NCBI GenBank assembly: GCA_039980455.1
Contig: JBDXCG010000004.1
Coordinates: forward strand, 868,001-932,000
Direction: 5' to 3'
Length of the DNA stretch: 64,000 bases
Source: CALINF01 sp039980455
GTDB lineage: Bacteria; Pseudomonadota; Gammaproteobacteria; Pseudomonadales; Halieaceae
Shown: positions 17,267-25,014 of the stretch, in pieces
How positions within the stretch are numbered: position 1 is the first letter of the stretch
Layout of the letters: every line of letters begins with the position of its first letter
Made by a program: the position numbers and the translations under genes
Notes under the pieces: model-generated
What the model was told of the DNA's origin: nothing
Databases searched by the model: none
The model's input: only the letters and a program-made list of their open reading frames with translations

Positions 17267-18595
17267 CTAAGCTTCTGGACCCAGGTCTATCTCCAGTCGT
17301 GAGATCGCGTGGACAAAGTTGTTTGGTGCAATCTCACCGTCACCCGTCCAGCGTGCCTGCGGAAACCGGGTCAGGATTTGCCGATAGGCTTCTTCTAACT
17401 GCATGTTGGCAACGCGCTGACCAAGACAAACATGGGGGCCGATGCCAAACGCCAGGTGTGACTTGGCATTGGCGCGCTCAATGTCGAATACATCAGGCTC
17501 TGGAAAGTGGGAGGGGTCGCGATTGGCTGCGCCGTAGTACATCACTACCTTTTCACCTGCGCCAATCTCCTGTCCACCGATATTGACGTCCTCGACAGCG
17601 GTGCGTCGCATATACATGACCGGGCTGATCATGCGCACGGCCTCATTGACCATGTTGGGCATTAGCGCCATATTTTCCATCAGCTTGGCGCGCTGCTGCG
17701 GAAACTCAGTGAGTAATTTCATGGTTCCCGAGAGAGAGTTACGGGTAGTGTCGTTGCCGGCAAAAATGATGAGTAGCCAGGAGCCGTCCAGGAACTCGTC
17801 TTGCAGCAACTCGCCGTCAATACGGGCATTGGCGATCGCGCTCAATAGGTCTTCGCGAGGGTTTTTCCTGCGATCGAGCAGAATGTCGCGGCCATAATCA
17901 AACATAGCCTGAACCTCCTGCAGAAACTCGTTGATTGTCTCAGGGTCGATATTGCCCAGGTCTTCTTGCTGCATCATGTAACCGGCGAGTTCGAGGAAAT
18001 GCATCCAATGCACTATTCGCGCGCGATCCGCTTCAGGTACGCCCAGCATCTCGCAGAGTGTGTGTAGTGGTAGCTCAGCTGAAAAGAGGGCCACCATATC
18101 CACAACGGGCCCCTGCTCAGCCATAGCGTCGAGCAGGCTGCTTACTTTCGTTTCTACGGATTTGCGCAGCTCATTGATATACGCGGGGGTAAAAAAGCCC
18201 ATGTGCTCGCGCCGCAGAGGCATGTGATAGGGCTCGTCCAGACAGATTAATGTATCAAGCGAGGCTCGATGAAGCAGCGGGTGGCGGGCGTCATCGCGTC
18301 CGTAAGTCATCATGATGCCGCCGCGCTGAGAGGAGAAGCGCTTAACATCCAGATCTACGGCGCGCACATCGGCATAGCGCGTTAGTGCCCAGAAGCCGGC
18401 ACCATCCTGCTCGGGATGCCACATCACAGGCGCTTGTTCGCGCATGGTTTTGAATGCTGCAAATGGCTGGCCAGCTGTGAACGCAGACGTGTCTTGCAGA
18501 TTGAACGGTGGCTTCAATGGATATGTGCGGTCAAAACGAGGCGCGCTGGGTTCAGCCTCGGGAGTATAGGTTTCGCTGATCAAACTAAGTGGCAT
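17267..18595 (-). CDS. Bacterial class I cytochrome P450
   Basis: 442 residues, a soluble bacterial P450. The oxygen-activation I-helix is FAGNDTTRN at 278-286, the ExxR motif is EAVR at 318-321, and the heme ligand C390 lies in FGIGPHVCLG. Overall it resembles the CYP111/CYP124/CYP125/CYP142 assemblage that oxidises terpenes, branched lipids and sterol side chains, but the substrate cannot be fixed by reading. No ferredoxin or reductase gene is adjacent, so redox partners must come from elsewhere. It is first in a minus-strand group with the CrtC-like protein and the APH-type kinase. Confidence 0.93.
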   Translation of the reverse strand: MPLSLISETYTPEAEPSAPRFDRTYPLKPPFNLQDTSAFTAGQPFAAFKTMREQAPVMWHPEQDGAGFWALTRYADVRAVDLDVKRFSSQRGGIMMTYGRDDARHPLLHRASLDTLICLDEPYHMPLRREHMGFFTPAYINELRKSVETKVSSLLDAMAEQGPVVDMVALFSAELPLHTLCEMLGVPEADRARIVHWMHFLELAGYMMQQEDLGNIDPETINEFLQEVQAMFDYGRDILLDRRKNPREDLLSAIANARIDGELLQDEFLDGSWLLIIFAGNDTTRNSLSGTMKLLTEFPQQRAKLMENMALMPNMVNEAVRMISPVMYMRRTAVEDVNIGGQEIGAGEKVVMYYGAANRDPSHFPEPDVFDIERANAKSHLAFGIGPHVCLGQRVANMQLEEAYRQILTRFPQARWTGDGEIAPNNFVHAISRLEIDLGPEA

Positions 18596-18899
18596 CTAAG
18601 CGCTCCGACTAGAAACAGCTTTATACTTATCGTCTTAGCCGAATTCGATCGGCGTGGTGATGCAGCATAAACCGACGGCGGCGCGCTGCCAATACAGACT
18701 GACAACTCTGATTGTTCTGGCGGTTATGGTTGAATGCGGAGCGCGATACCGATCGGGATGGCGTCAGTGCACTGAGCAGGGCCAGTAGCGAAAGAAGTCT
18801 TGGATGCTGCCGGGTAATCAGCGGGCTAAATCAATGGGGGAGGGGGGACTAAAGCCGGAGCAACGCCGGCCGGAGGTTGTTACCTGCTACAGCGTGGAG
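18596..18899. other. Intergenic region between P450 and 64-aa protein gene
   Basis: 304 bp with no convincing gene. It must carry the P450 promoter and the end of the minus-strand unit headed by nrdA. A hairpin with arms GCCGG (18854-18858) and CCGGC (18866-18870), followed on the minus strand by TTTAGT, is a weak terminator candidate for the 64-residue gene. Nothing else was recognised. Confidence 0.4.
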
Positions 18900-19094
18900 C
18901 TAGTGGAGAATACGGTCGCTACGCATCTCTTCCTGCAATTCCTTGCGTGTATCGTGCGCGGCGGCATCTTGCTCCTGCACATAGGTGCGCAGGCGCCCGA
19001 CAACACTCGTCATAACATCGATAGTCTGGCTGATCTGATCCAGAGCCATCAGGATGGTCTCGCTCTCGCTGGGGTTCTTATCGTTCTTATCCAT
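18900..19094 (-). CDS. 64-residue acidic/helical protein downstream of nrdB, unknown
   Basis: From an ATG at 19094 with GAGGG eight bases upstream: MDKNDKNPSESETILMALDQ followed by ISQTIDVMTSVVGRLRTYV and a charged tail ending RSDRILH. The central heptad-like spacing of I, V and L predicts one long amphipathic helix, so it may oligomerise. It follows nrdB by 82 bp across a strong hairpin. A function linked to ribonucleotide reductase is conceivable from position but unsupported. The good ribosome-binding site is the main evidence that it is real. Confidence 0.55.
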   Translation of the reverse strand: MDKNDKNPSESETILMALDQISQTIDVMTSVVGRLRTYVQEQDAAAHDTRKELQEEMRSDRILH

Positions 19095-19147
19095 GGTCGA
19101 TCCCTCGTAAGGAACAGCTTTCAATGCCAATGATGGGCCGGGTGCTG

Positions 19148-19169
19148 GCCGGCGGTTGTCACCGCCGGC
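19148..19169. terminator. Strong GC hairpin after nrdB
   Basis: Perfect 9-bp stem GCCGGCGGT (19148-19156) and ACCGCCGGC (19161-19169) around a TGTC loop, 8 bp past the nrdB stop on the minus strand. No T-tract follows on either strand, so it may stabilise the 3' end or only partly terminate before the small downstream gene. Confidence 0.5.
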
Positions 19170-19176
19170 GCATTGG

Positions 19177-20424
19177 TTAATCCCAGGTCAGTGCACCACC
19201 TGTCTGGTATTCGATGACTCGTGTCTCGAAGAAGTTCTTCTCTTTGCGCAGATCCATGATCTCCGACATCCACGGGAACGGGTTTGTAACGCCCTTGAAT
19301 TGCTCCGGCAGACCCAGTTGAGACAGGCGTCGGTTGGCGATGAACTGGAGGTATTCCTCCATCATTGCAGCGTTCATGCCCAGCACGCCGCGCGGCATAG
19401 TATCGCGCGCATACTCTATCTCGATATGAGTACCTTCGAGGATCATCGTAATCACTTCCTGTTGGAATTCTTCTGTCCACAGGTGCGGATTCTCGAGCTT
19501 GATCTGGTTGATCACGTCGATGCCGAAATTCAGGTGCATCGATTCATCGCGCAGGATGTATTGAAACTGTTCGGCTACGCCGGTCATCTTGTTGCGACGA
19601 CCCATCGACAGGATCTGGGTGAAGCCGCAGTAGAAGAAGATGCCTTCGGTGACCGCGTAGAAACCGATCAGGTTACGTAATAGCGTTTGGTCGGTCTCGG
19701 GTGTGCCAGTTTTGAAGGTCGGATCGGACAGCTCGTGCGTGTGACTGATACTCCAGCTCGCTTTCTTGGCAACCGAGGGTACCTCGCGGTACATGTTGAA
19801 GACCTCGCCCTCATCCATTCCCAGTGACTCAATACAGTATTGGTAGGCGTGTGTGTGGATAGCCTCTTCGAATGCCTGACGCAACAGGTACTGACGGCAC
19901 TCAGGGTTGGTGACTAATCGATACAGACCCAGTACGAGATTATTGGCGACCAGCGAATCAGCCGTGGAAAAATAACCCAGGCTGCGCATGATGATGCGGC
20001 GCTCATCCTCAGACAGGCCCTCTGGATCTTTCCAGGTTGCCACATCTGCAGTCATGTTGATTTCTTGCGGCATCCAGTGGTTGGCGCAGCCATCAATGTA
20101 CTTCTGCCAGGCCCAGTCATACTTGAATGGAACCAGTTGATTCAGGTCGGCGCGGCAGTTAATCATCGCTTTTTCATCAACTGAAACTCGCGCTGCGCCC
20201 ATCTCCAGCTCTTCCAGTCCAGGTGCCACATCCATCGTGGCGACACTGCGAGCAGCGTCGGCTATGCGATCGTTGGTAACAGCCGGTACGTCTGTTTCTA
20301 CAGGCGCGGGCTCAGGAGCTGCTACTACCGGTGCAGGTTCTTCGGGTATCGGGGGCGCAACCGCTGCTGTAGCAGCTGCCGCAGGCGCGGTGTCTTCCTG
20401 ATGGTAATCGTCCCAGTTCAACAT
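19177..20424 (-). CDS. nrdB: Class Ia ribonucleoside-diphosphate reductase beta subunit
   Basis: 415 residues from the ATG at 20424 (AGAGGA six bases upstream; an earlier in-frame start has weaker support). Diiron ligands are D156, E187, H190, E260, E294 and H297. The radical tyrosine is Y194 in EEAIHTHAY, aligned with E. coli Y122. Before the catalytic domain, residues 12-50 form an unusual Ala/Pro/Val/Glu-rich tract, probably a disordered linker. NrdB supplies the tyrosyl radical to NrdA for dNTP synthesis. It follows nrdA by 102 bp. Confidence 0.95.
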   Translation of the reverse strand: MLNWDDYHQEDTAPAAAATAAVAPPIPEEPAPVVAAPEPAPVETDVPAVTNDRIADAARSVATMDVAPGLEELEMGAARVSVDEKAMINCRADLNQLVPFKYDWAWQKYIDGCANHWMPQEINMTADVATWKDPEGLSEDERRIIMRSLGYFSTADSLVANNLVLGLYRLVTNPECRQYLLRQAFEEAIHTHAYQYCIESLGMDEGEVFNMYREVPSVAKKASWSISHTHELSDPTFKTGTPETDQTLLRNLIGFYAVTEGIFFYCGFTQILSMGRRNKMTGVAEQFQYILRDESMHLNFGIDVINQIKLENPHLWTEEFQQEVITMILEGTHIEIEYARDTMPRGVLGMNAAMMEEYLQFIANRRLSQLGLPEQFKGVTNPFPWMSEIMDLRKEKNFFETRVIEYQTGGALTWD

Positions 20425-20526
20425 AATCGTCCTCTTTTCCTCTGCCAAGCCTCTATAGGGTCTGGCTATTGTTGTTTGTTGCTACGCCTCAGCGCTTGCA
20501 TAGTTGTCTTCGGTGGGCCCGTCAGC

Positions 20527-23409
20527 TTACTGACAGGCTTCGCAATCCGGTTCATCAATAGAGCACGCCTTTGGCACCGGAGCGGGCTGCGGTGCCGCCG
20601 CTTCGTTGGAAACCGCGTTGAGCGAGCCGGTGTCGATCGTCGACTTCTCAGTACCGGTAGCGGCGAGAGAGCGCAGGTAATAAGTGGTCTTCAGGCCACT
20701 GAACCATGCCATACGGTAGGTAATATCCAATTTTGTACCGTTCGCGTTATTGATATACAGGTTTAGAGATTGCGCTTGATCTATCCACTTTTGGCGGCGG
20801 CTGGCTGCGCCGACTAACCAGCGGGGCTCTACTTCGAACGCAGTAGAGTAAATGGCTTTCACGTCATCTGGGATACGATCGATAGCTTGCACACTACCAT
20901 CGTAGTATTTGAGGTCATTTACCATGACGCCATCCCACAGGCCGCGCGATTTCAAATCGTTTACCAGGTAGGGGTTCACGACGGTGAACTCTCCCGACAG
21001 GTTGGATTTCACGTACAGGTTTTGGTAAGTCGGCTCTATCGACTGCGAAACGCCCGTGATGTTGGCTATTGTTGCTGTTGGCGCGATAGCCATCACATTG
21101 GAGTTGCGCATCCCGCGTGTTTTCACGGTATCGCGCAGGCTATCCCAGTCCAGAGTCTTGCTCTGGTCTACCTGAATATAATCTGCACCGCGTTGCTCGA
21201 TCAGAATGTCCAGTGAGTCGATAGGGAAGACGCCCTGGCTCCAGAGTGAACCCTCATAGCTGGAGTAGCGACCACGTTCTTCTGCCAGTGCACTGGAGGC
21301 TTCGATGGCGTAATAGCTAATCGCCTCCATGGAACGATCGGCAAACTCAACGGCTTCGTCCGATCCGTACGCCAGGTGTTGCTTATACAGCGCATCCTGA
21401 AAGCCCATCAAGCCAAGACCCACTGGGCGATGGCGGAAGTTGGACGTTTGAGCCTGCGGTACCGAGTAGTAGTTAATGTCGATCACGTTGTCCAGCATGC
21501 GCACGGCAGTACGTACTGTCTGACCCAGCTTTTCAAGGTTGAGGCCATTCTCATCAATATGCTGGGGTAGGTTGACCGAGCCCAAGTTACACACAGCGAT
21601 TTCGTCTGCATTAGTATTGAGCGTGATTTCTGTACACAGGTTGGATGAGTGCACTACACCAGTGTGCTGCTGCGGCGAGCGCAGGTTGCAGGGATCCTTG
21701 AAGGTCATCCAGGGATGTCCAGTCTCGAACAGCATGCCCAGCATTTTGCGCCACAGAGTTTGAGCTTTTAGCGTCTTGAACAGCTTGAGCTCTCCGCTGC
21801 GAGTCATCTCTTCGTACTGCTGGTAGCGAGCTTCGAAGGCGGAGCCATACAGGTCGTGCAGGTCAGGTACATCATTGGGTGAGAACAGCGTCCAGTCACC
21901 GTCGTCGAAGACGCGCTTCATGAACAGATCGGGAATCCAGTTGGCGGTGTTCATGTCGTGAGTTCGTCGGCGATCATCACCGGTATTCTTGCGTAGCTCA
22001 ACGAACTCCTCGATATCGAGGTGCCACGTTTCCAGGTAAGAGCAGACAGCTCCCTTGCGCTTGCCGCCCTGATTGACCGCTACTGCAGTATCGTTCACAA
22101 CTTTCAGGAAGGGCACAACACCCTGGCTCTTGCCATTGGTGCCTTTGATATAGGCTCCCAGTGCGCGCACAGGGGTCCAGTCGTTGCCAAGACCACCGGC
22201 AAACTTGGACAACATCGCATTGTCTTGTATTGCGCCATAAATACCGTGCAGATCGTCGGGTACGGTCGTCAGGTAGCACGAAGACAATTGCGGCCGCAGC
22301 GTGCCAGCATTGAACAACGTGGGAGTAGAGCTCATATAATCGAACGAAGACAGCAACCGGTAGAACTCAATGGCCCTTGCATTGGGGTCATCTTCTTCAA
22401 CCGACAATCCCATCGCCACGCGCATAAAGAAAATCTGTGGCAGTTCGATGCGAACGTCATCGCTGTGAATGAAGTAGCGGTCGTACAGTGTTTGCAGGCC
22501 CAGATAGGTGAACTGCAGATCGCGCTCTGGTAACAGAGCCTCGCCGAGACGCTCCAGATCAAAGCCTTTCAGATTAGGTGCAAGCAGCTCGAGTTCTACG
22601 CCACGCTCGATGTACGTGGCTAAAGCGCGCGGGTAGTGCAGAGTCATATCGGCTTGCGTGGCATTGGTTGCTATACCGAGGAAATTCAGCGCTTCTGTTC
22701 TGAGGTTGTCGCACAGCAATCTCGCTGATGCGAAGCTGTAGTTGGGTTCCTGCTCAATCAGTGTGCGCGCGGTGATGACTAACGATGTGCTCAACTCTTC
22801 GTGAGTCACGCCGTCATAGAGGTTCTTGAGCGCTTCGTCCAGAATTTGGGTTTCGCTGACATCGCTGAGACCCTGACAGGCCTCACTGACAATCGTATGC
22901 AGGCGGTCGATATCCAATGGCGCTCGGGAGCCATCGGGTTGAACCACATTGATACCAACAGCGGCCTCCTGGGTAGCCGGTGACAATGCCTGCTTGGCCG
23001 CGCGCTTGCGGGCCTGCTCTTCCCGATAGATCACATAGTCACGCGCGATTTTGTGCTCGCCGGCGCGCATGAGCGATAGCTCTACCTGATCCTGCACGTC
23101 TTCAATATGAATCGTGCCACCAGACGGCATGCGACGCTGAAATGTTGCCGCTACTTGATCGGTCAGCTTTGCAACGGTCTCGTGAATTCGACTTGAGGCT
23201 GCGGCCGTGCCGCCCTCAACCGCGAGAAACGCCTTGGTGATGGCTACCGAGATTTTGCTCGCTTCGAAGGGCACTACGGTCCCGTTGCGTTTAATGACGC
23301 GCATCTGCCCGGGGGCAGTGGCGGTTAATGCTGCGCTGGCTGGTGCTTGTTCCGGCGTTGGTGCGGGGGCTTCAGCTGAGGTTCCGCTGGGATTGGTCTC
23401 TGTTTGCAT
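20527..23409 (-). CDS. nrdA: Class Ia ribonucleoside-diphosphate reductase alpha subunit
   Basis: 960 residues from the ATG at 23409, which has GGAG six bases upstream. The open frame continues to 23805, but the extension lacks family resemblance. After a Pro/Ala-rich leader comes an ATP-cone (MRVIKRNGTVVPFEASKIS), then a second cone-like region (GINVVQPDGSRAPLDIDRL), as in the two-cone Pseudomonas NrdA. Catalytic motifs include LSSCYL, VCNLGSVNL, NVMAIAPTATIANITG and TTYYLR. The C-terminal redox pair is in CSIDEPDCEACQ. It reduces NDPs to dNDPs; the cones bind ATP/dATP for activity control. Confidence 0.95.
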   Translation of the reverse strand: MQTETNPSGTSAEAPAPTPEQAPASAALTATAPGQMRVIKRNGTVVPFEASKISVAITKAFLAVEGGTAAASSRIHETVAKLTDQVAATFQRRMPSGGTIHIEDVQDQVELSLMRAGEHKIARDYVIYREEQARKRAAKQALSPATQEAAVGINVVQPDGSRAPLDIDRLHTIVSEACQGLSDVSETQILDEALKNLYDGVTHEELSTSLVITARTLIEQEPNYSFASARLLCDNLRTEALNFLGIATNATQADMTLHYPRALATYIERGVELELLAPNLKGFDLERLGEALLPERDLQFTYLGLQTLYDRYFIHSDDVRIELPQIFFMRVAMGLSVEEDDPNARAIEFYRLLSSFDYMSSTPTLFNAGTLRPQLSSCYLTTVPDDLHGIYGAIQDNAMLSKFAGGLGNDWTPVRALGAYIKGTNGKSQGVVPFLKVVNDTAVAVNQGGKRKGAVCSYLETWHLDIEEFVELRKNTGDDRRRTHDMNTANWIPDLFMKRVFDDGDWTLFSPNDVPDLHDLYGSAFEARYQQYEEMTRSGELKLFKTLKAQTLWRKMLGMLFETGHPWMTFKDPCNLRSPQQHTGVVHSSNLCTEITLNTNADEIAVCNLGSVNLPQHIDENGLNLEKLGQTVRTAVRMLDNVIDINYYSVPQAQTSNFRHRPVGLGLMGFQDALYKQHLAYGSDEAVEFADRSMEAISYYAIEASSALAEERGRYSSYEGSLWSQGVFPIDSLDILIEQRGADYIQVDQSKTLDWDSLRDTVKTRGMRNSNVMAIAPTATIANITGVSQSIEPTYQNLYVKSNLSGEFTVVNPYLVNDLKSRGLWDGVMVNDLKYYDGSVQAIDRIPDDVKAIYSTAFEVEPRWLVGAASRRQKWIDQAQSLNLYINNANGTKLDITYRMAWFSGLKTTYYLRSLAATGTEKSTIDTGSLNAVSNEAAAPQPAPVPKACSIDEPDCEACQ

Positions 23410-23745
23410 GTCTACTCCGAGTTGTAGTGCTGGCCTTATTCTTGTTTGGATGCCGCTTCCTGCCATTGGCTGGCGCGTTTGGAGTCGTCCTTTCATAGGA
23501 GTGCGACTGGTGTCAGTCGTCAGTGAAGCCGTGAGCGCATGGACGAGCCGGAATGACCGTCCGAAACTCTCAACGAGAGGCTTGACTGTTCCCCCAGGCC
23601 ACAACACCGCCGTTTTTGGCGCAACCGAATCCCCATGGTCTAGGGCTTCGTGTTGGTGTTGCGAACTCCTATTATTGGTGTCCCCTGTACTAATGCCCGC
23701 TCTGAGAACCTTCTTCAGGCCTCTAGGTGCGTTTTTCCTCAATTT
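23410..23745 (-). other. nrdA 5' leader, hairpin-rich
   Basis: 336 bp directly upstream of nrdA with small perfect stems, including CGACTG/CAGTCG (23504-23509 and 23514-23519, loop GTGT) and CTCTC/GAGAG (23577-23581 and 23585-23589). A frame in phase with nrdA is open throughout but looks non-coding. It may be a structured leader; I match it to no known riboswitch. Confidence 0.35.
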
Positions 23746-23762
23746 ACCCCATATGTTGGGGT
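23746..23762. promoter_or_regulatory. Putative NrdR box upstream of nrdA
   Basis: Perfect inverted repeat ACCCCA (23746-23751), TATGT, TGGGGT (23757-23762). The core C-x-C-x-ATAT-x-TTG matches the key positions of the gammaproteobacterial NrdR box, though not all outer bases. NrdR is the ATP-cone repressor of ribonucleotide reductase genes. Only one box is seen; NrdR sites usually occur in pairs. Confidence 0.5.
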
Positions 23763-23832
23763 GGTTGGGAGGCACAGGTACAAGATAATGCGCTACCCAC
23801 GACAATGCAAGGGCATTAGCTTGGGTTTATTC

Positions 23833-23841
23833 TGTGGATAA
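23833..23841 (-). promoter_or_regulatory. Perfect DnaA box in the nrdA control region
   Basis: TGTGGATAA, the exact complement of the consensus TTATCCACA, lies about 425 bp upstream of the nrdA start. In E. coli, DnaA boxes in the nrdAB promoter tie ribonucleotide reductase expression to replication initiation. The match here is exact, but a single 9-mer has a real chance of being fortuitous. Confidence 0.55.
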
Positions 23842-23938
23842 CATGTGCATATTGTTGAGGGTAGGTGTGTACTTACCGGACAGCACCCATGAGCGCTTGG
23901 TTTTGCTCTTATACTTGGTCAAAAGTCGGTGCTAAAAC

Positions 23939-23968
23939 GCTTTTTATGAATAATTTTCTATAAAAAGC
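23939..23968. promoter_or_regulatory. AT-rich inverted repeat between nrdA and argF
   Basis: Arms GCTTTTTAT (23939-23947) and ATAAAAAGC (23960-23968) are perfect inverted copies. On the minus strand, downstream of it, TTTAGC and TATAAG are 17 bp apart and could form a weak promoter reading towards nrdA. The repeat could equally be an operator or part of the argF 3' region. Confidence 0.35.
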
Positions 23969-24012
23969 CAGGGGGATAGATCATCGGGTTATTTGTGCTC
24001 GAAGGAGAGCGC

Positions 24013-24032
24013 AGCCGCTGTCTGCAGCGGCT
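24013..24032. terminator. Hairpin just downstream of argF
   Basis: Stem AGCCGCTG / CAGCGGCT with a four-base loop, about 20 bp past the argF stop on the minus strand. No T-tract is present, so Rho-independent termination would be weak. It separates the arg operon from the nrd control region. Confidence 0.4.
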
Positions 24033-24053
24033 TACGATGGAGCCAGCAGGATG

Positions 24054-24968
24054 CTAGTTATTGGCAAGCAATAGGGCTTCAATGAGAGCCTTCTGGGCGT
24101 GCAACCGGTTCTCGGCCTCTTCCCAGATCACAGTATCGGGAGCGTCCATCAGCTCTTGGCTGATTTCTTCACCGCGATGTGCGGGCAGGCAGTGCATGTA
24201 GAGCGCATCGCTGTTGGCGCGCGCCATCAATGCCTCGTTCACCTGATAGTTCGCAAAGTGTTGCATACGCTCACGCTGCTCGTCTTCCTGGCCCATAGAT
24301 GCCCAAACATCCGTTACCACCAGGTCTGTGCCATCGGCGGCGACCATGGGGTCGCGTTCGATGTGAACCCGGTCCTGATTGTTTGCCACCAGTTCGGCCT
24401 GCGGGTCGAAGCCTTTGGGGCAGCTGATCACGAGTTCAAAGTCGAATTGGCGGGCTGCGTTGATATAGGAATGACACATATTATTGCCATCGCCTATCCA
24501 AGCGACGCGCTTACCTGCCATGGGCCCTCGCTGTTCAAGCCACGTCTGCATGTCAGCCAGCAGCTGGCAAGGATGATAGTCATCCGTGAGCGCGTTGATA
24601 ACCGGCACGCTGGAGTGGGCGGCAAAACGCTCGATGACATCGTGGCCGAATGTGCGAATCATGATGATATCTACCATAGAGGAGATCACACGAGCACTGT
24701 CTTCGACTGGCTCACCGCGCCCCAGCTGGGTGTCGCTGGGGGATAGAAACATAGCGTGACCTCCCAACTGCGACATACCTGCCTCAAAAGAGACCCGGGT
24801 TCGCGTTGAAGATTTCTCAAAAATCATCCCCATTACTTTGCCACCAAACGCGCGCTGGTCTTCGTTGGCCCGGTGGGCGCGCTTCAATTCTATCGCGCGC
24901 GTCAGTAATGCGCTTAGCTCCGCCGGGGAAAAGTCGAGAAGGGTGAGAAAATGTTTTGGGGAAGCCAT
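24054..24968 (-). CDS. argF: Ornithine carbamoyltransferase
   Basis: 304 residues. The carbamoyl-phosphate loop STRTRVSFE is near residue 54. HPCQLLADMQT follows, and the ornithine-binding HCLPAHRGEE is near the C-terminus. It makes citrulline from ornithine and carbamoyl phosphate in arginine synthesis. It lies 46 bp downstream of argD on the same strand, so the two form an operon. The anabolic assignment rests on this context, since arginine-deiminase genes are not nearby. Confidence 0.95.
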   Translation of the reverse strand: MASPKHFLTLLDFSPAELSALLTRAIELKRAHRANEDQRAFGGKVMGMIFEKSSTRTRVSFEAGMSQLGGHAMFLSPSDTQLGRGEPVEDSARVISSMVDIIMIRTFGHDVIERFAAHSSVPVINALTDDYHPCQLLADMQTWLEQRGPMAGKRVAWIGDGNNMCHSYINAARQFDFELVISCPKGFDPQAELVANNQDRVHIERDPMVAADGTDLVVTDVWASMGQEDEQRERMQHFANYQVNEALMARANSDALYMHCLPAHRGEEISQELMDAPDTVIWEEAENRLHAQKALIEALLLANN

Positions 24969-25014
24969 AGGTCGCTCCAGTTAGTGAGTAGCGGGTCGAA
25001 AAAGTGGTACTGGG

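Noticed and set aside
23410..23805. In-frame N-terminal extension of NrdA
   Set aside because: Low resemblance to NrdA and a good ribosome-binding site at the internal ATG 23409. The open frame is probably chance.
23833..23841. DnaA box as a sign of a replication origin
   Set aside because: Single box, no dnaA/dnaN/rnpA or mnmG neighbours and no AT-rich 13-mers; better explained as nrd regulation or chance.
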